The translations under genes were made by a program, and so were the position numbers. From NCBI GenBank assembly GCA_951802425.1, contig OX637805.1:2108001-2172000 (forward strand): a stretch of 64,000 nt of DNA, in the 5' to 3' direction. This DNA comes from Clavaria fumosa. Its lineage: Eukaryota; Basidiomycota; Agaricomycetes; Agaricales; Clavariaceae. The notes below the pieces were generated by a model. The model saw nothing but the letters and a program-made list of their open reading frames with translations, made no database searches and was not told where the DNA came from. Positions 10,487-20,789 of this stretch are shown in pieces. Numbering within the stretch: the stretch's first letter is position 1; each line of letters starts with the position of its first letter.

Positions 10487-12667
10487 AGTATCCAGCCAGA
10501 CCAGATCTCCCTCAGAGTACTCCCGACTTGGGCATTTCCCCTTATCATAGCTCTTCTTCATCACTGCTGCCACTTTCTCCATCGCCTCCTTGGCTGCTCT
10601 TTGGGACTCCGTGAGCTTAGCCATCCACTTGTCTGCTGCTGGGTTCACCTCAGAAGGTGGGCGGAGTCCCCCATTCCATGGGTGCCGGCCATAGTTGAGG
10701 CATCTGTCCTGTTGCGGAGTGCTCACGATCATTAAGAGCAAACTCAGCAGTCAACAACCACTTGGCCCAATCATCCTGGAGGTGGTCCACATAGGCCCAG
10801 AGATAGATCTTCATCTCCTGATTCGCCTGCTCCATCTGCCCATCAGTCTGTGGGTGGAAGGCCATACTCGGGTTTGCCTTTACTTGGATCATAGAGTAGA
10901 ACTCCTTCATGAACCGAGACACACACTGGGAGCCTCAGTCACTCATGACCTTATGAGGGACTCCATGGTCCTGAAACACTCAATCTCAGAGGAGATGCGC
11001 TGCTCCAAGTCCTGTGAGGTCAAGTCTGATCGCCTTGAGCAGTGTCCATTTTGTGAACTTGTTGACAATGACAAGGATGGCATTATGTCTATGGGAGAGG
11101 GGGAGGGGACTGACTATGTCCCATGAGATCACTGACCAGGGACCATTGGGAACAGGGTGGGGGTGCAGTGGGGCAGCACGCTTGGTATGGTGGGGCTTCA
11201 TCCACTGGCAGGTCTCACACCCCTGGGCATACCGGTCTGCATCTTTCACCATGTCCGGCCACTGTGTACTGCACTATTTTTCTGGAGTAGTGTCTCCATT
11301 TCTGACGTGAATGACACACAGACTTCCATTTCCGGGAAAACCTGCACTGGTGCATCCTCCTCCACCATCTCTCCATAGTCTGGTCTCTGGGAGAGTGTGT
11401 CCGCCTTTGTGTTTGACTTGCCAGTGTGATACTTTATCTCAAAGTCAAAGCACTGGAGCTCCCCAACCCAACAGACCTGTCTTGGTTTCAACTTCTGGGG
11501 CTTCCGGAAGTACTGGAGGTTCGCATGGTCCATCCAGATCTCAATTGTCTCATCTGCTCCAATGAGGTATGCCTGCCACTCGCAAAGTGCCCAAATCACA
11601 GCTAAGAACTCCTTGTCATACATGTCGTAGTTCTTCTCAGCAGCAGTGAGGGCCTTGGAGATATAGTCAACAACTCTCCAGGTTCCATCCATCTGCTGCT
11701 GCAAGAGCACTCCACCAGTCGCCAGGTTACTTGCATCCATCTCTACCTTCCATCTCCCTTTATCCTGTGGTAGAGCCAGGACAGGGGCCGATACAAGTGC
11801 CAGGTGGAGATCTCAGAAGGCCGCTTCCTCCTCCTCCTCCCATTTCCATGGAACATTCCCAGTCAGCCGGAAGAGTGGCTTTGCCCAGGCAGAAAGATTT
11901 GGGATGTGCTGATGGAGGTAGTTTAGCTTCCCATTAAACCTCTGGACCTCTTTCACATTCCTTAGTTGTGGCCAGTTACGGATCGCTGTGCCTTTAGCTG
12001 GGTCATGCTCCAGAGGGTTGTGAGAGATCTTCATCCCCCGGAAGATGATCTCACTCTTCTCAAACTCACATTTACTGAGTTTGAGACACAACCCATTCTC
12101 TCCAAACTTCCTCAAGACCCGATCCATCCAATACTGGTGTGTAGCCAAATCCTCTGCAAACACAATGACATCATCCATGTATGCTCGGACATGCCCTCCT
12201 GCAATCTCCTCCCTCAGCACATGGTTCATGAAATGCTGGAAGGTGGCAGGTGTGTTCTGCAGTCCAAACCACATGATGGCTGGTTCGAAGAGTCCACAGG
12301 GTGTCAGGAAGGTGCAGTGGTGCTGGTGCTTGGGCCAGACCTGCATGGATGGGAAACCTCCCTTTGCATCAATCTTAGAGTAGATTGACGCTCCCTTAAG
12401 CACATCCACTGTGTCTTGGATGCGCAGGAGGGGGTACTTGTCCTTGATCAGATGCACATTCAGCCTTGAGTAGTCAATAACTGGCTGCAGTTTGTTCTTC
12501 TCGTGTTTGAAGAAAGGGCTAGCATACGGGAATTTCAAGGGCCAGATACGTCCAGAAGCCAGCTGCTCATCCACCCAACGGTTCATCTCCACCATCTCAT
12601 CTCATGTCAAAGAGTATAGCTTGGAGGAGAGGTGCTCAGGGTCCTTTTTGAACTCGATCTTGATATC
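10487..12667 (-). pseudogene. Element A pol: integrase, RNase H and reverse transcriptase remnants
   Basis: Minus-strand reading gives reverse transcriptase at about 11813-12667 (YASPFFKHEKNKLQPVIDY, active-site YMDD in VRAYMDDVIVFAEDL), RNase H at about 11300-11750 (DASNLATGGVLLQQQ, DKEFLAVIWALCEW) and integrase at 10650-11250 (CETCQWMKPHH, then FHPQTDGQMEQANQEM). A deletion of roughly 170 bp near 11250 removes the sequence linking RNase H to the integrase zinc region. Stops are frequent and often correspond to CpG-to-TpG changes. The gene stops near 10490, where the DDE transposon sequence begins. Confidence 0.87.
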
Positions 12668-12676
12668 GAAGTCCAG

Positions 12677-14150
12677 TCAGGAGCGGGGAAGCTCATCCCA
12701 CTTCGCTTCACTAAAAACTGAAGGGTAGCAGCTGGGCCAATCAGGGGTGGGGCCAGAGTTGGGAAAACAGGTGTCCGGAATACTTGCAGATGTGAGGGTA
12801 CTCGTTTTCAGGGGTGCAGGGGCTTGTGGGGATGGAGAGCACTGTGTGGGGCAACAGGTAAGGCTCAGCTCTGCCTTCTTCCAGTCAATGTCAGGGTTAT
12901 GTTGCTTGAGCCAGTCATGCCCAAAGATGGCCTTGTGGGATTGGATCTTTCCCAGCAGGAAATGGACCTGTTCACGATGGTCACCCACCTTCACCAGCAG
13001 CTCAATTCCAAACTGGATTTTACCCTCTCTGTTTTGTGACCCATCCATGTTGTACATCGTGATCAGGTTCAGCAAGGGAGATGGCTCCAGGCCCACTCTT
13101 TTCACCCACTCCACATCCATGAAACAGTTGGTGCATCCTGAGTCGACAAGGGCCTTCATCATAGCCCACTTGCCAGTGCTGAGGGCCTCCAAGTGCACCT
13201 GGATGGCTAGCTCTCGTGGCACATGTTTCTCCACCTCTGGCTGCACCTTGGTTGGGCACTCTGCCAGTCTCACTTCCTCTTTCACCTCAGCCCCAATTTG
13301 GGTATGTCTCTGCTGCAAGATAGTATACTGTACTTTGGTATACTTGCTGCAGGCACAGGGATGGAATGGGGGCTGGAACGACTCTTCTCTCCAGCCAGAG
13401 TCGTCCTTTCTCTCTCAAGTGGCTCCAGTTTTGCTTGGAGCAACGCAATCTCTCTCTGGTAATCCTCCATTGTTCGGGGGGTACCTGGCACTCCACAGGT
13501 TCAGGCTCTTGGGACCTGCAGATGCATGTTGGGCAGGGGGCAGAAACGGACAGCATGCCCTGTCTGGTGGCATCAGAAACAACGTCTCTCAGCAGGGGCC
13601 CAACCTTGGCCCATGGTTACATCCGGAGTACACTGCAGAGGGGTCATGAGAGGTCGCGGTGGGTTGTGGGTCTCGTTCCGCAACTATTGCATTGAGTCGC
13701 CTTTGCTGGGCATCAAGTCTTTCTGCCAGCACTTTCCATCCTCCATATGTCTCTGGCATTGGGGAGACACCATAGATTCTCTCCACCAACCTCCTTCTCA
13801 GGTTCAGCTCCAGCCAATGGACCAGGACATCCGAATTGGCCACCTCAGTCATTCCCACCCGGCAGAACAGTGTTTCGAACCTTGTAAAGAATTCCGGGGC
13901 TGTCATGGAGCCCTGTTTCAACCCTGCAATATCTGCGAGGGCTGTTGCTCAGTTGTTTGGGTCGCCAAACACCCACTTTAACTCTTCCACAAACTCCACC
14001 CAGGTTCCAGTTGCACCATTACCCAGGATCTCTTCCACCTTCACATTTGCCCATTCAGCAGCAAATCCATCTCCAAGTTTGCTCAGTGCAAAGAGGACCT
14101 TTGCCAGGTCCATGGCATAGACAGTAGGGTTTGCCATAAATCAGAGGCGA
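12677..14150 (-). pseudogene. Element A gag and protease remnants
   Basis: The protease is recognisable from MMKALVDSGCTNCFMDVEW, with the DSG active site, at about 13060-13180. Gag follows upstream in several frames: VHWLELNLRRRLVERIYG and MPETYGGWKVLAERLDAQ near 13700-13800, and the gag start region VYAMDLAKVLFALSKLGDG near 14090-14130. The CCHC knuckle region around 13520-13600 is damaged. Confidence 0.8.
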
Positions 14151-14685
14151 AGCAATTGGAGGAACATATGAAAGTTCCTTTTCTGCCCATCGAAGGGGGC
14201 AACAGCTAGGTCCAGCATCATTTTAGGGCACTGTAAAATAAAGTTTCTGGGCCTTGGGCACTCAGGACTTCTTCAATCTCTTAACAGTCCTGTCCTCTCA
14301 GGCTGCTCTTCTAGTACTTATGTACCTATAGAACTCTTATTCTATGAAACTATTGCTAATGTGGGGCCCTGTCCACTGGACCAGGAAACTACAGAAAGAC
14401 TATGTAGAGGGCCTTTCCGTGCCCTGTACACTACACAATTCACTGGTACAGTGGCTGTAAAACAAGGTTCCAGGCCTTGGGCACTCGGTATCACTTGGGG
14501 AGGGTCACAGTAGACTTCCTCCAGGTCTGGTCACGTGTATCTACACACAGTAAAAATTTTGCACAGTTCTGGCAGGGTAAAGAAGAAGAGGATGATAGGG
14601 GCTGAGCTGTGACAACATGTCACAGTTTGAGATTAAGGGTCCAGGCTAGCCGGGTTAGGACATGGGGCTAGGGCAGATGGGGTGG
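14151..14685 (-). other. Leader of element A between primer site and gag
   Basis: Untranslated leader. Closely similar leaders occur in element B (19121-19712) and element D (40646-41229). The shared blocks contain CCTTGGGCACTCAGGA and TATGAAACTATTGCTAA. No long open frame is conserved among the copies. Confidence 0.6.
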
Positions 14686-14696
14686 ATCTTAGTATT
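14686..14696 (-). promoter_or_regulatory. Putative self-priming primer-binding site of element A
   Basis: In element orientation AATACTAAGAT follows one base after the 5' LTR. It is the exact complement of ATCTTAGTATT found inside the LTR (8465-8475, plus-strand complement), just downstream of a TATA-like box and a pyrimidine run where the transcript probably begins. No match to a tRNA 3' end was evident. Confidence 0.7.
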
Positions 14697-14697
14697 A

Positions 14698-14990
14698 TAT
14701 CAGACTGGGTCTCACACAACTTAAGTGTAAGGTCATGACAACAATACTAAGTAAGATAAGGGGAAAAGAGTACAAAAAGGGAAACAACGAAGTACTTATA
14801 GCGAGAGCCCCGGCACTTGCCGATGTTCCCATGCTCAGACCCTCGGGTCATGTGATGCACCCAGGCCCAGGTCATGTGATCTTATGATTATGTAATCTGA
14901 CCACAGCCACAGGTCATGTGACCTTCCAACAACCCTCCCCAGTTTCTCCATAACTCCTCTTTGGGATGGCTTATGTAAGCAATCCTAACA
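14698..14990 (-). repeat. 5' LTR of element A
   Basis: 293 bp, matching 8420-8697. A TATA-like CTATAAGTAC lies upstream of the presumed transcript start. This copy carries a small insertion inside the start-site repeat (14741-14756). Confidence 0.9.
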
Positions 14991-16435
14991 CTTGGCCACT
15001 TCCCCTTATTGTAGCTGGCCTTCATCGCATCTGCTGCTTTCCCCATTGCTTCCCTGGCTGCTCTTTGAGATTCTGTGAGCTTGGCCATCCACTCATCTGC
15101 TGCAGGGTTCACCTCTGAGGGTGGCCAGATTCCACCATTCCATGGGTGTTGGCCATACTCTAGGTAGAAGGGTGTGAATCCAGTAGCTGAGTGCTCACGG
15201 TTATTGAGCACAAACTCAGTGGTGGACAGCCATTCTGCCCAGTCATCCTGTAGGTGGTCCACATAGGCCTGGAGGTACACTTCAACCTCCTGGTTGACCT
15301 GTTCTGTCTGTCCATCTGTCTGTGGGTGGAAGGCTGTACTTGGGTTTGCCTTAACCCCAATCATGCCATAAAACTCCTTCATGAACCTAGACACAAACTG
15401 GGTGCCCCAGTCACTCACAACTTTCTGTGGAACTCCATGGTCACAGAAAACCTGGTCTTGGAGGATATGAGCAGCGCCAAGTCCTGTGAAGTCAAGACCG
15501 ATTGCCTCAATGAGGGTCTGCTTTGTGAACTTGTCCACAATGACTAGGATTGCATTGTGCCCACAGGAGAGGGGGAAAGGCCCAACAATGTCCCAAGAGA
15601 TCACTGCCCAGGGTCCTTCAGGCACAGGGTGTGGGTGGAGTGGAGCAGTGTGCCAAGTACAGTTGGGCTTCACCTTCTGGCACATCTGACACCCTCCTGC
15701 ATACTGATTCGAATCTGTCACCATCCCCACCCACCAGTAGGACCTCAGCAGCACTGCTCTCAGCTTCCTTGGGCCCAGGTGCCCAGCAATGGGGAGGTCA
15801 TGCTTGAAGGCAAGTGCTGCCTCACGTGCTTCTGGGGGCACCCAGGTGATTTTGGCCTTCTGCCAGAGTCCCATCTGATCTCTCATCCACTCATCATCCA
15901 GCTCTTCTGGCTTCTGCACATGTACTGCACTATTTTTCTGGAGTAGCATCTCCATCTCCAATGTGAATGACACATGGGTCTCCACTTCTGGGAAGACTTG
16001 TATTGGCACATCCTCCTCCACCATCTCTCCATAGTCCAGCCTCTGTGAGAGCACATCTGCCTTCATGTTTGACTTTCCAGTGCGATACTTTATTTCAAAG
16101 TCAAAGCACTGGAGCTCCCCAACCCAATGGACCTGCCTCAGTTTCAACTTCTGGGGCTTCCGGAAGTACTGGAGGTTAGCATGATCTGTCCAGATTTCAA
16201 TGGTCTCTTCCACCCCAATCAGGTAAGCCCACCACATGCATAGTGCCCGGATTACTGCCAGGAACTCCTTGTCATACACATCATAATTCTTCTCAGCTGC
16301 AGTGAGGGCCTTGGAGATATAGTCTACAACTTTCCAAGTCCCATCCACCTGCTGCTGCGAGAGAACTCCCCCAGTTGCCAAGTTGCTTGTGTCTGTTTCT
16401 ACCTTCCATCTCCCTATGTCTTGTAGTAGGGCCAA
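14991..16435 (-). pseudogene. Element B RNase H and integrase (long open segment)
   Basis: A nearly uninterrupted minus-strand frame carries RNase H (TDTSNLATGGVLSQQQ, YDKEFLAVIRALCMWW), the integrase zinc region (HDLPIAGHLGPRKL, CQMCQKVKPNC) and the catalytic core (PWAVISWDIVGPFPLS, STAFHPQTDGQTEQVNQE). It is cut at 14991 by the insertion of element A, so the frame runs into LTR sequence there; the remaining integrase and chromodomain lie at 7948-8419. Confidence 0.88.
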
Positions 16436-16495
16436 GACAGGGGCTGATATGAGTGCCAGGCAAAGATCCTGGAAGGCTGCTTCCTCCTCCTCCTC

Positions 16496-17877
16496 CTAAT
16501 TCCATGAAACCTTCCCTGTCAGCTGGAATAGGGGTTTGGCATGGGCTGAGAGGTTTGGAATGTGTTGACAGAGGTAGTTTAACATTCTGTTAAACTTCTG
16601 TACATCCTTCACATTCCTTGGCTGTGGCCAGTTGTGGATCGCAGCACCTTTAGCAGGGTCATGTTCCAGACAGTTGTGGGAGATCTTCGTACCCAGGAAG
16701 ATGATCTCACTCTTCTCAAACTCACATTTACTGAGTCTGAGGCACAGCCCATTCTCCCCAAACTTCCTCAAGACCTGATCCATCCAATACCAGTGTGTTG
16801 CCAAATCCTCTGCAAACACAATCATGTCATCCACATACACCCAGACATGCCCTCCTGCAATCTCTTCCCTCAGCACATGGTTCATGAAGTGTTGGAAGGA
16901 TGCAGGCACATTCTGCAACCCAAACCACATGACAGCTGGTTCGAAGAGTCTGCGAGGCATTAGGAAAGCACAATGATGCTGGTGTTCAGCCCAGATCTTC
17001 ATGGATGGAAACCCTCCCTTTGCATCAATCTTTGAGTAGACATTTGCCCCTTGAGCACATCCACCATGTCATGGATACGGGGAAGGGGATATTTGTCCTT
17101 GATCAGATGCGAGTTGAGTCTCAAGTAGTTGATGATTGGCCACAGCTTGTCCTTTTTGTGTTTGAAGAAGAAGGGGCTGGCATACGGGGATTTTGAAGGC
17201 TGGATTCGCCCAGAAGCCAGCTGCTCATCCACCCATCGGTTCATCTCCACCATCTCTTCCCATGTGAGTGAGTAGAGCTTAGAGGAGAGGTGTCCAGGGT
17301 CAGTTTTGAACTCGATTTTAATATCGAAGTTTGGGTGGGAGCAGGGAAGCTCATCCCACTTTGCTTCACTAAAGACCAAGGGGTAGAGGCTTGGCCAATC
17401 AGGAGTGGGGCCAGTGTTGGGAAAACGGGTGTCTGGGATACTGGCAGATGCCAGGGTACTTGCTTTTGGTGGAACTGGGGTTTGGGCAGGGGGCAGGTGG
17501 CTGTGTGGGGAGGAGGCACAGGTGTTGGGACAATGGGTAAGCCTTACTTCAGCTTTCACCCAGTCAATCTCTGGGTTGTGATGCTTTAACCAATCATGCC
17601 CAAGGATTACCATGTGGGACTGGGTTTTTCCTAGCAGGAAGTGGATCCGCTCCTGGTGGTTGCCAACTATTACTAGCAGGTCCATCCCATACTGGATCTT
17701 ACCATCCCTGTTCTTCATTCCATCCACATTATACATTGTGATTGGGGTCTGCAGGGGGGATGGCTCCAGTCCCACCTTTTTCACCCACTCCAGGTCCATA
17801 AAGCAGTTGGTGCAGCCTGAGTTGACAAGGGCTTTTGTAGTTGCCCCCTTGCCAGTGCTGAGGGCCTCCAGGTGCAC
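16496..17877 (-). pseudogene. Element B protease and reverse transcriptase
   Basis: The protease has TKALVNSGCTNCFMDLEW, where the usual Asp of the DSG motif reads Asn. The reverse transcriptase includes YASPFFFKHKKDKLWP and the active-site motif YVDD in VWVYVDDMIVFAEDL. A frameshift near 17040 separates the two halves. The segment ends LTGKVSWN at a stop just before the RNase H frame. Confidence 0.87.
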
Positions 17878-17949
17878 CCTGATGGAGAGTTCTCAGGGAG
17901 TCCTTCAGCACCTCCACAAGGCACTTTATCAGCTCTGCTTTCCTGCTAG

Positions 17950-19120
17950 CCACCCTTTCCTTTCTCAGTATTTCATTACAGTTTCTGTTTCTGCTTTGTC
18001 CTTCTCCTCAACCTCAATCTGGGTGTGTCTCCACTGCAAAATAGTATATTTGGGGATACTAGCTGTGGACACAGGGATGGGAGGAGGCTGGGATATCTAC
18101 TCCCAAGGCACCAGTTTGGACTTACTGGGCCTCATCTCCAAAATCTGGCTCCACAACAGGAGCCCTCTTCTCTCTCTCAAGCAACTCCAGGCAGTCTTGG
18201 AGCAGTGCAATCTCATTCTCATAATCCTCTGCACTATGTACCTGGCTTTCCACGGCGTGGACCTGTGGCCTTGGGATCTGCAGGTGCATGTCTGGGAGCA
18301 GGCATTCTCTCACCATGTGGCCAGCTTGGCCACATTGGAAGCAGGTGCGCAATGCTTCAGGGGCACAGGCATGATCCACCACCATGGCATCACTGGCATC
18401 GGTGGGATACGGCATGGTAGGAGGGGCAGGGGTGTGGGCCAGAGGCTGGGCCAGGAAGGGGCGAGGGGCTAGGGCGAAGCAGGTTTGTTGGGGGAGGGGG
18501 CAGCTGGTTGTGGGCAGAGCAGGGTGCACGGAGTTCTGCTGCATGATGACTCTGTTGAGGCAATGCTGCTGAGCATCTAGCCTTTCTGCAAGAGCCTTCC
18601 ACTGCACATAGGTCTCTGGCATTGGCGAAACACCATAGACCTTTGCCACTAGCCTCCTGCTCAAGTTCAACTCCAGCCAATGGACCAGGATGTCTGAGTC
18701 GGCCACCTCTGTCATCCCTGCTCTTCGGAACATTGTCTCGAACTTTGCAAAGAACTCAGGTGCCATCATGACACCCTGTTTCAACCTTGCAATGTCTGTG
18801 AGGGCAGTCACATGGTCGTTTGGGTCATCGAATGCTCACATCATCTCCTCCACAAATTCTGCCCAGGTTCCAACCTCATTGTTACCCAGGATTTCTTCTC
18901 CCTTCATATTTGCCCACTCTGCAGCAAACCCATCTCCAGCAATTTTGCTGAGGGTGTAGAGGACCTTTGCCAGGTCCATGGCATAGATTGTTGGATTCAC
19001 CATAAATAGGAGGTGGAGCGACTGGAGGAATGTACAGAAATTTCTTTTTTGCCCATCGAATGGGCAACAGCTAAATCCAGCCTCATGGCATGGACTACAG
19101 GTGGGGTGACGTGGTCAGCC
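17950..19120 (-). pseudogene. Element B gag with CCHC zinc knuckle
   Basis: The best preserved stretch (18122-18811) reads LKQGVMMAPEFFAKFETMF, VHWLELNLSRRLVAKVYG and a proline-rich part. A zinc knuckle CFQCGQAGHMVREC (C-X2-C-X4-H-X4-C) follows for nucleic-acid binding. The gag N-terminus at 18890-19070 is out of frame. Confidence 0.85.
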
Positions 19121-19712
19121 ATCACAGACCCTGGTGGTGGTGATGGGGTTCTGGGGATGTTGGTAATGGGGGAATCAGGGGGGAGCTGGGCTCGATCTGG
19201 TCTTGGTCTTAAACACTGTAAATAAAGTTCCAGGCCTTGGGCACTCAGGATTTCTTTGATCTCTTAGCAGTCCTGTCCTCTCAGGCTGCTCTTCTATGTA
19301 CTTATGTACCTATAGAACTCTTATTCTATGAAACTATTGCTAACGTGGGGCCTGAATGGTGTCCCAGGTGGTTGCTCCACAACTCTTAATGAGTTGCCTG
19401 TGTGCCCTTCTGACAATGGTCACAGAGCAAGGGCCCTGTCCACTGGACCAGGAAACTACTAGAAAGACTATGTAGGGGGCCTTTCCTTGCCCTGTACAAC
19501 TACACAATTCACTGGGAGGAGTATGGTGGCTGTGCTCTGGTTTGGGTCATGTGTATCTATACACAGTAAAAATTTCACACGGTTCTGTTGCACACTGTGG
19601 GCAGGGTAAAGAGATAGAGGATGAGGGGGATAAGCTGTGACAGAGTGTGACAGTTTGAGATAGGGGTCCAGGCTAGCCAGGTTAGGACATGGGGCTAGGG
19701 TGGACAGGTGGG
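19121..19712 (-). other. Leader of element B
   Basis: Untranslated leader between primer site and gag, similar to the leaders of elements A and D. No conserved frame was found in it. Confidence 0.6.
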
Positions 19713-19725
19713 ATGTTAGTATTGT
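19713..19725 (-). promoter_or_regulatory. Putative self-priming primer-binding site of element B
   Basis: In element orientation ACAATACTAACAT; the first base is the last base of the 5' LTR. It is a 13-nt exact complement of ATGTTAGTATTGT in the 3' LTR (7676-7688) and matches the 5' LTR copy over 10 nt (19778-19787). Compared with elements A and D, one position differs on both sides of the pairing. Confidence 0.72.
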
Positions 19726-19987
19726 GTCAGACTTAGTCTCATACTTCACACAGCTTAACGTAAGGTCAATGATGATGATACTAACATAAGGGGAAAAGGG
19801 TACAAGTAAGAAAAAGATGTGGTATATATAGCAAGAGCTTTGGGAGTTGCTGGCATTCCCACACTCGGACCCCATGTGTCATGTGATGCACCCAGGCCTG
19901 GGTCATGTGACTTTCCTGCGATCTTCCTGCAACTCTTTCATGACCCTCCCTCTCACTTCTCTGGTGCTTATGTAAGCAGTCCTGACA
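19725..19987 (-). repeat. 5' LTR of element B
   Basis: 263 bp, TG...CA in element orientation, followed by the CTTTA duplication. Shorter than the 3' LTR by internal deletions; the divergence indicates an old insertion. Confidence 0.9.
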
Positions 19988-19992
19988 CTTTA

Positions 19993-20640
19993 GCTCCAAC
20001 AACTGTAATGTAAATTATGTCCTTTCTTATCTCCGGGGCTCCACCCTGGAATGGTTTAAACCAATGATCTTGGATGGGGAGCCCATCCAGTTCTAACAGA
20101 CTACAAGACCTTTTCTCAACAGCTCATGGAAAATTTTGGTCTGTATGATGTGGTCTGAGAGGCAGAGTTTGAAATTGAATGCCTCTGGATGTGCAAGGAC
20201 CAAAAGTTGATGAAGTACACTATTTCAGTCAACTGCTGGGCTGCCATGATCCAATGGAATGAGTATGCCCTGCAGTGGCAGTTCTACAAAGGACTTTCCA
20301 GCCACATAAAGAATGAGATGGCTTGTATAGACTGTGTGGACACACTCTGTGGTCTCCAGGAACAAGCCAGTGTGATTGACAGTTGCTACTGGGCCTGGTG
20401 GCAGGAGATCCCTCAAGCTCTGGCAAGGCTACATGTACTATGCTTAACACTAAGTCTTCCACCTCTTCTGACACAAATAAGAAGTCTGACAAACCATCAG
20501 ATAAACATCTGGCAAATTCCTTGTTGAATTCTGGGACCTCCAGGCCCAAACCCTCTGGAAATTCTGCAAGCTCCAGTGGTTCTAAGAAGCCCAACCTCAA
20601 CAGCTTTGCTGTTGATTGGCTGCTTCAGCTGCCCTCCTTT
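19993..20640 (+). pseudogene. Ty3/gypsy gag fragment, plus strand
   Basis: The decayed frame reads VNYVLSYLRGSTLEWFKP, then QQLMENFGLYDVV, then MKYTISVNCWAAMIQW and LQWQFYKGLSSHIKNEM, which is the capsid-like retrotransposon gag fold common in basidiomycetes. Several stops interrupt it. It belongs to a gag lineage different from that of elements A-D. Element B inserted at its left edge, so its 5' part is missing or on the far side of B in unrecognisable form. Confidence 0.75.
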
Positions 20641-20789
20641 GCTGTAGAAGCAGCTCTCCTTTGTTGTTGATAGGTTGCATCAACTGCCCTCCATGCCCTC
20701 ACTGTTGTTGATAACATTGTTTGCCACATTCATCTCACAAGCCAAGAATCAGCAACAACAGCCCATGCAAGTCATCACTCCGCCTTCAC

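Larger units (their letters stand above)
8420..14990 (-). mobile_element. Element A: Ty3/gypsy chromovirus nested in element B
   Basis: LTRs at 8420-8697 and 14698-14990 enclose gag-pol remnants on the minus strand. The flanks carry a perfect 5-bp duplication CTTGG (8415-8419 and 14991-14995), placing the insertion inside the integrase region of element B. Its integrase C-terminus, chromodomain and polypurine tract are absent; a DDE transposase relic occupies that position and abuts the left LTR. Many stops and a deletion around 11250 (between RNase H and the integrase zinc region) show that it is dead. Confidence 0.9.
7626..19987 (-). mobile_element. Element B: Ty3/gypsy chromovirus, minus strand, split by element A
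   Basis: LTRs at 7626-7934 and 19725-19987 begin and end TGTCAG...CTGACA. They are bounded by an identical 5-bp target duplication CTTTA at 7621-7625 and 19988-19992. Read on the minus strand the order is 5' LTR, primer site, leader, gag with a CCHC knuckle, protease, reverse transcriptase, RNase H, integrase, chromodomain, polypurine tract and 3' LTR. The body is interrupted by element A at 8420-14990. Frameshifts and stops show that it is no longer active. Without A it is about 5.8 kb. Confidence 0.92.

Noticed and set aside
14888..16435. A single 515-residue pol protein
   Set aside because: Its last part crosses the 14991 junction into the LTR of element A, so it is a chimera created by the insertion.
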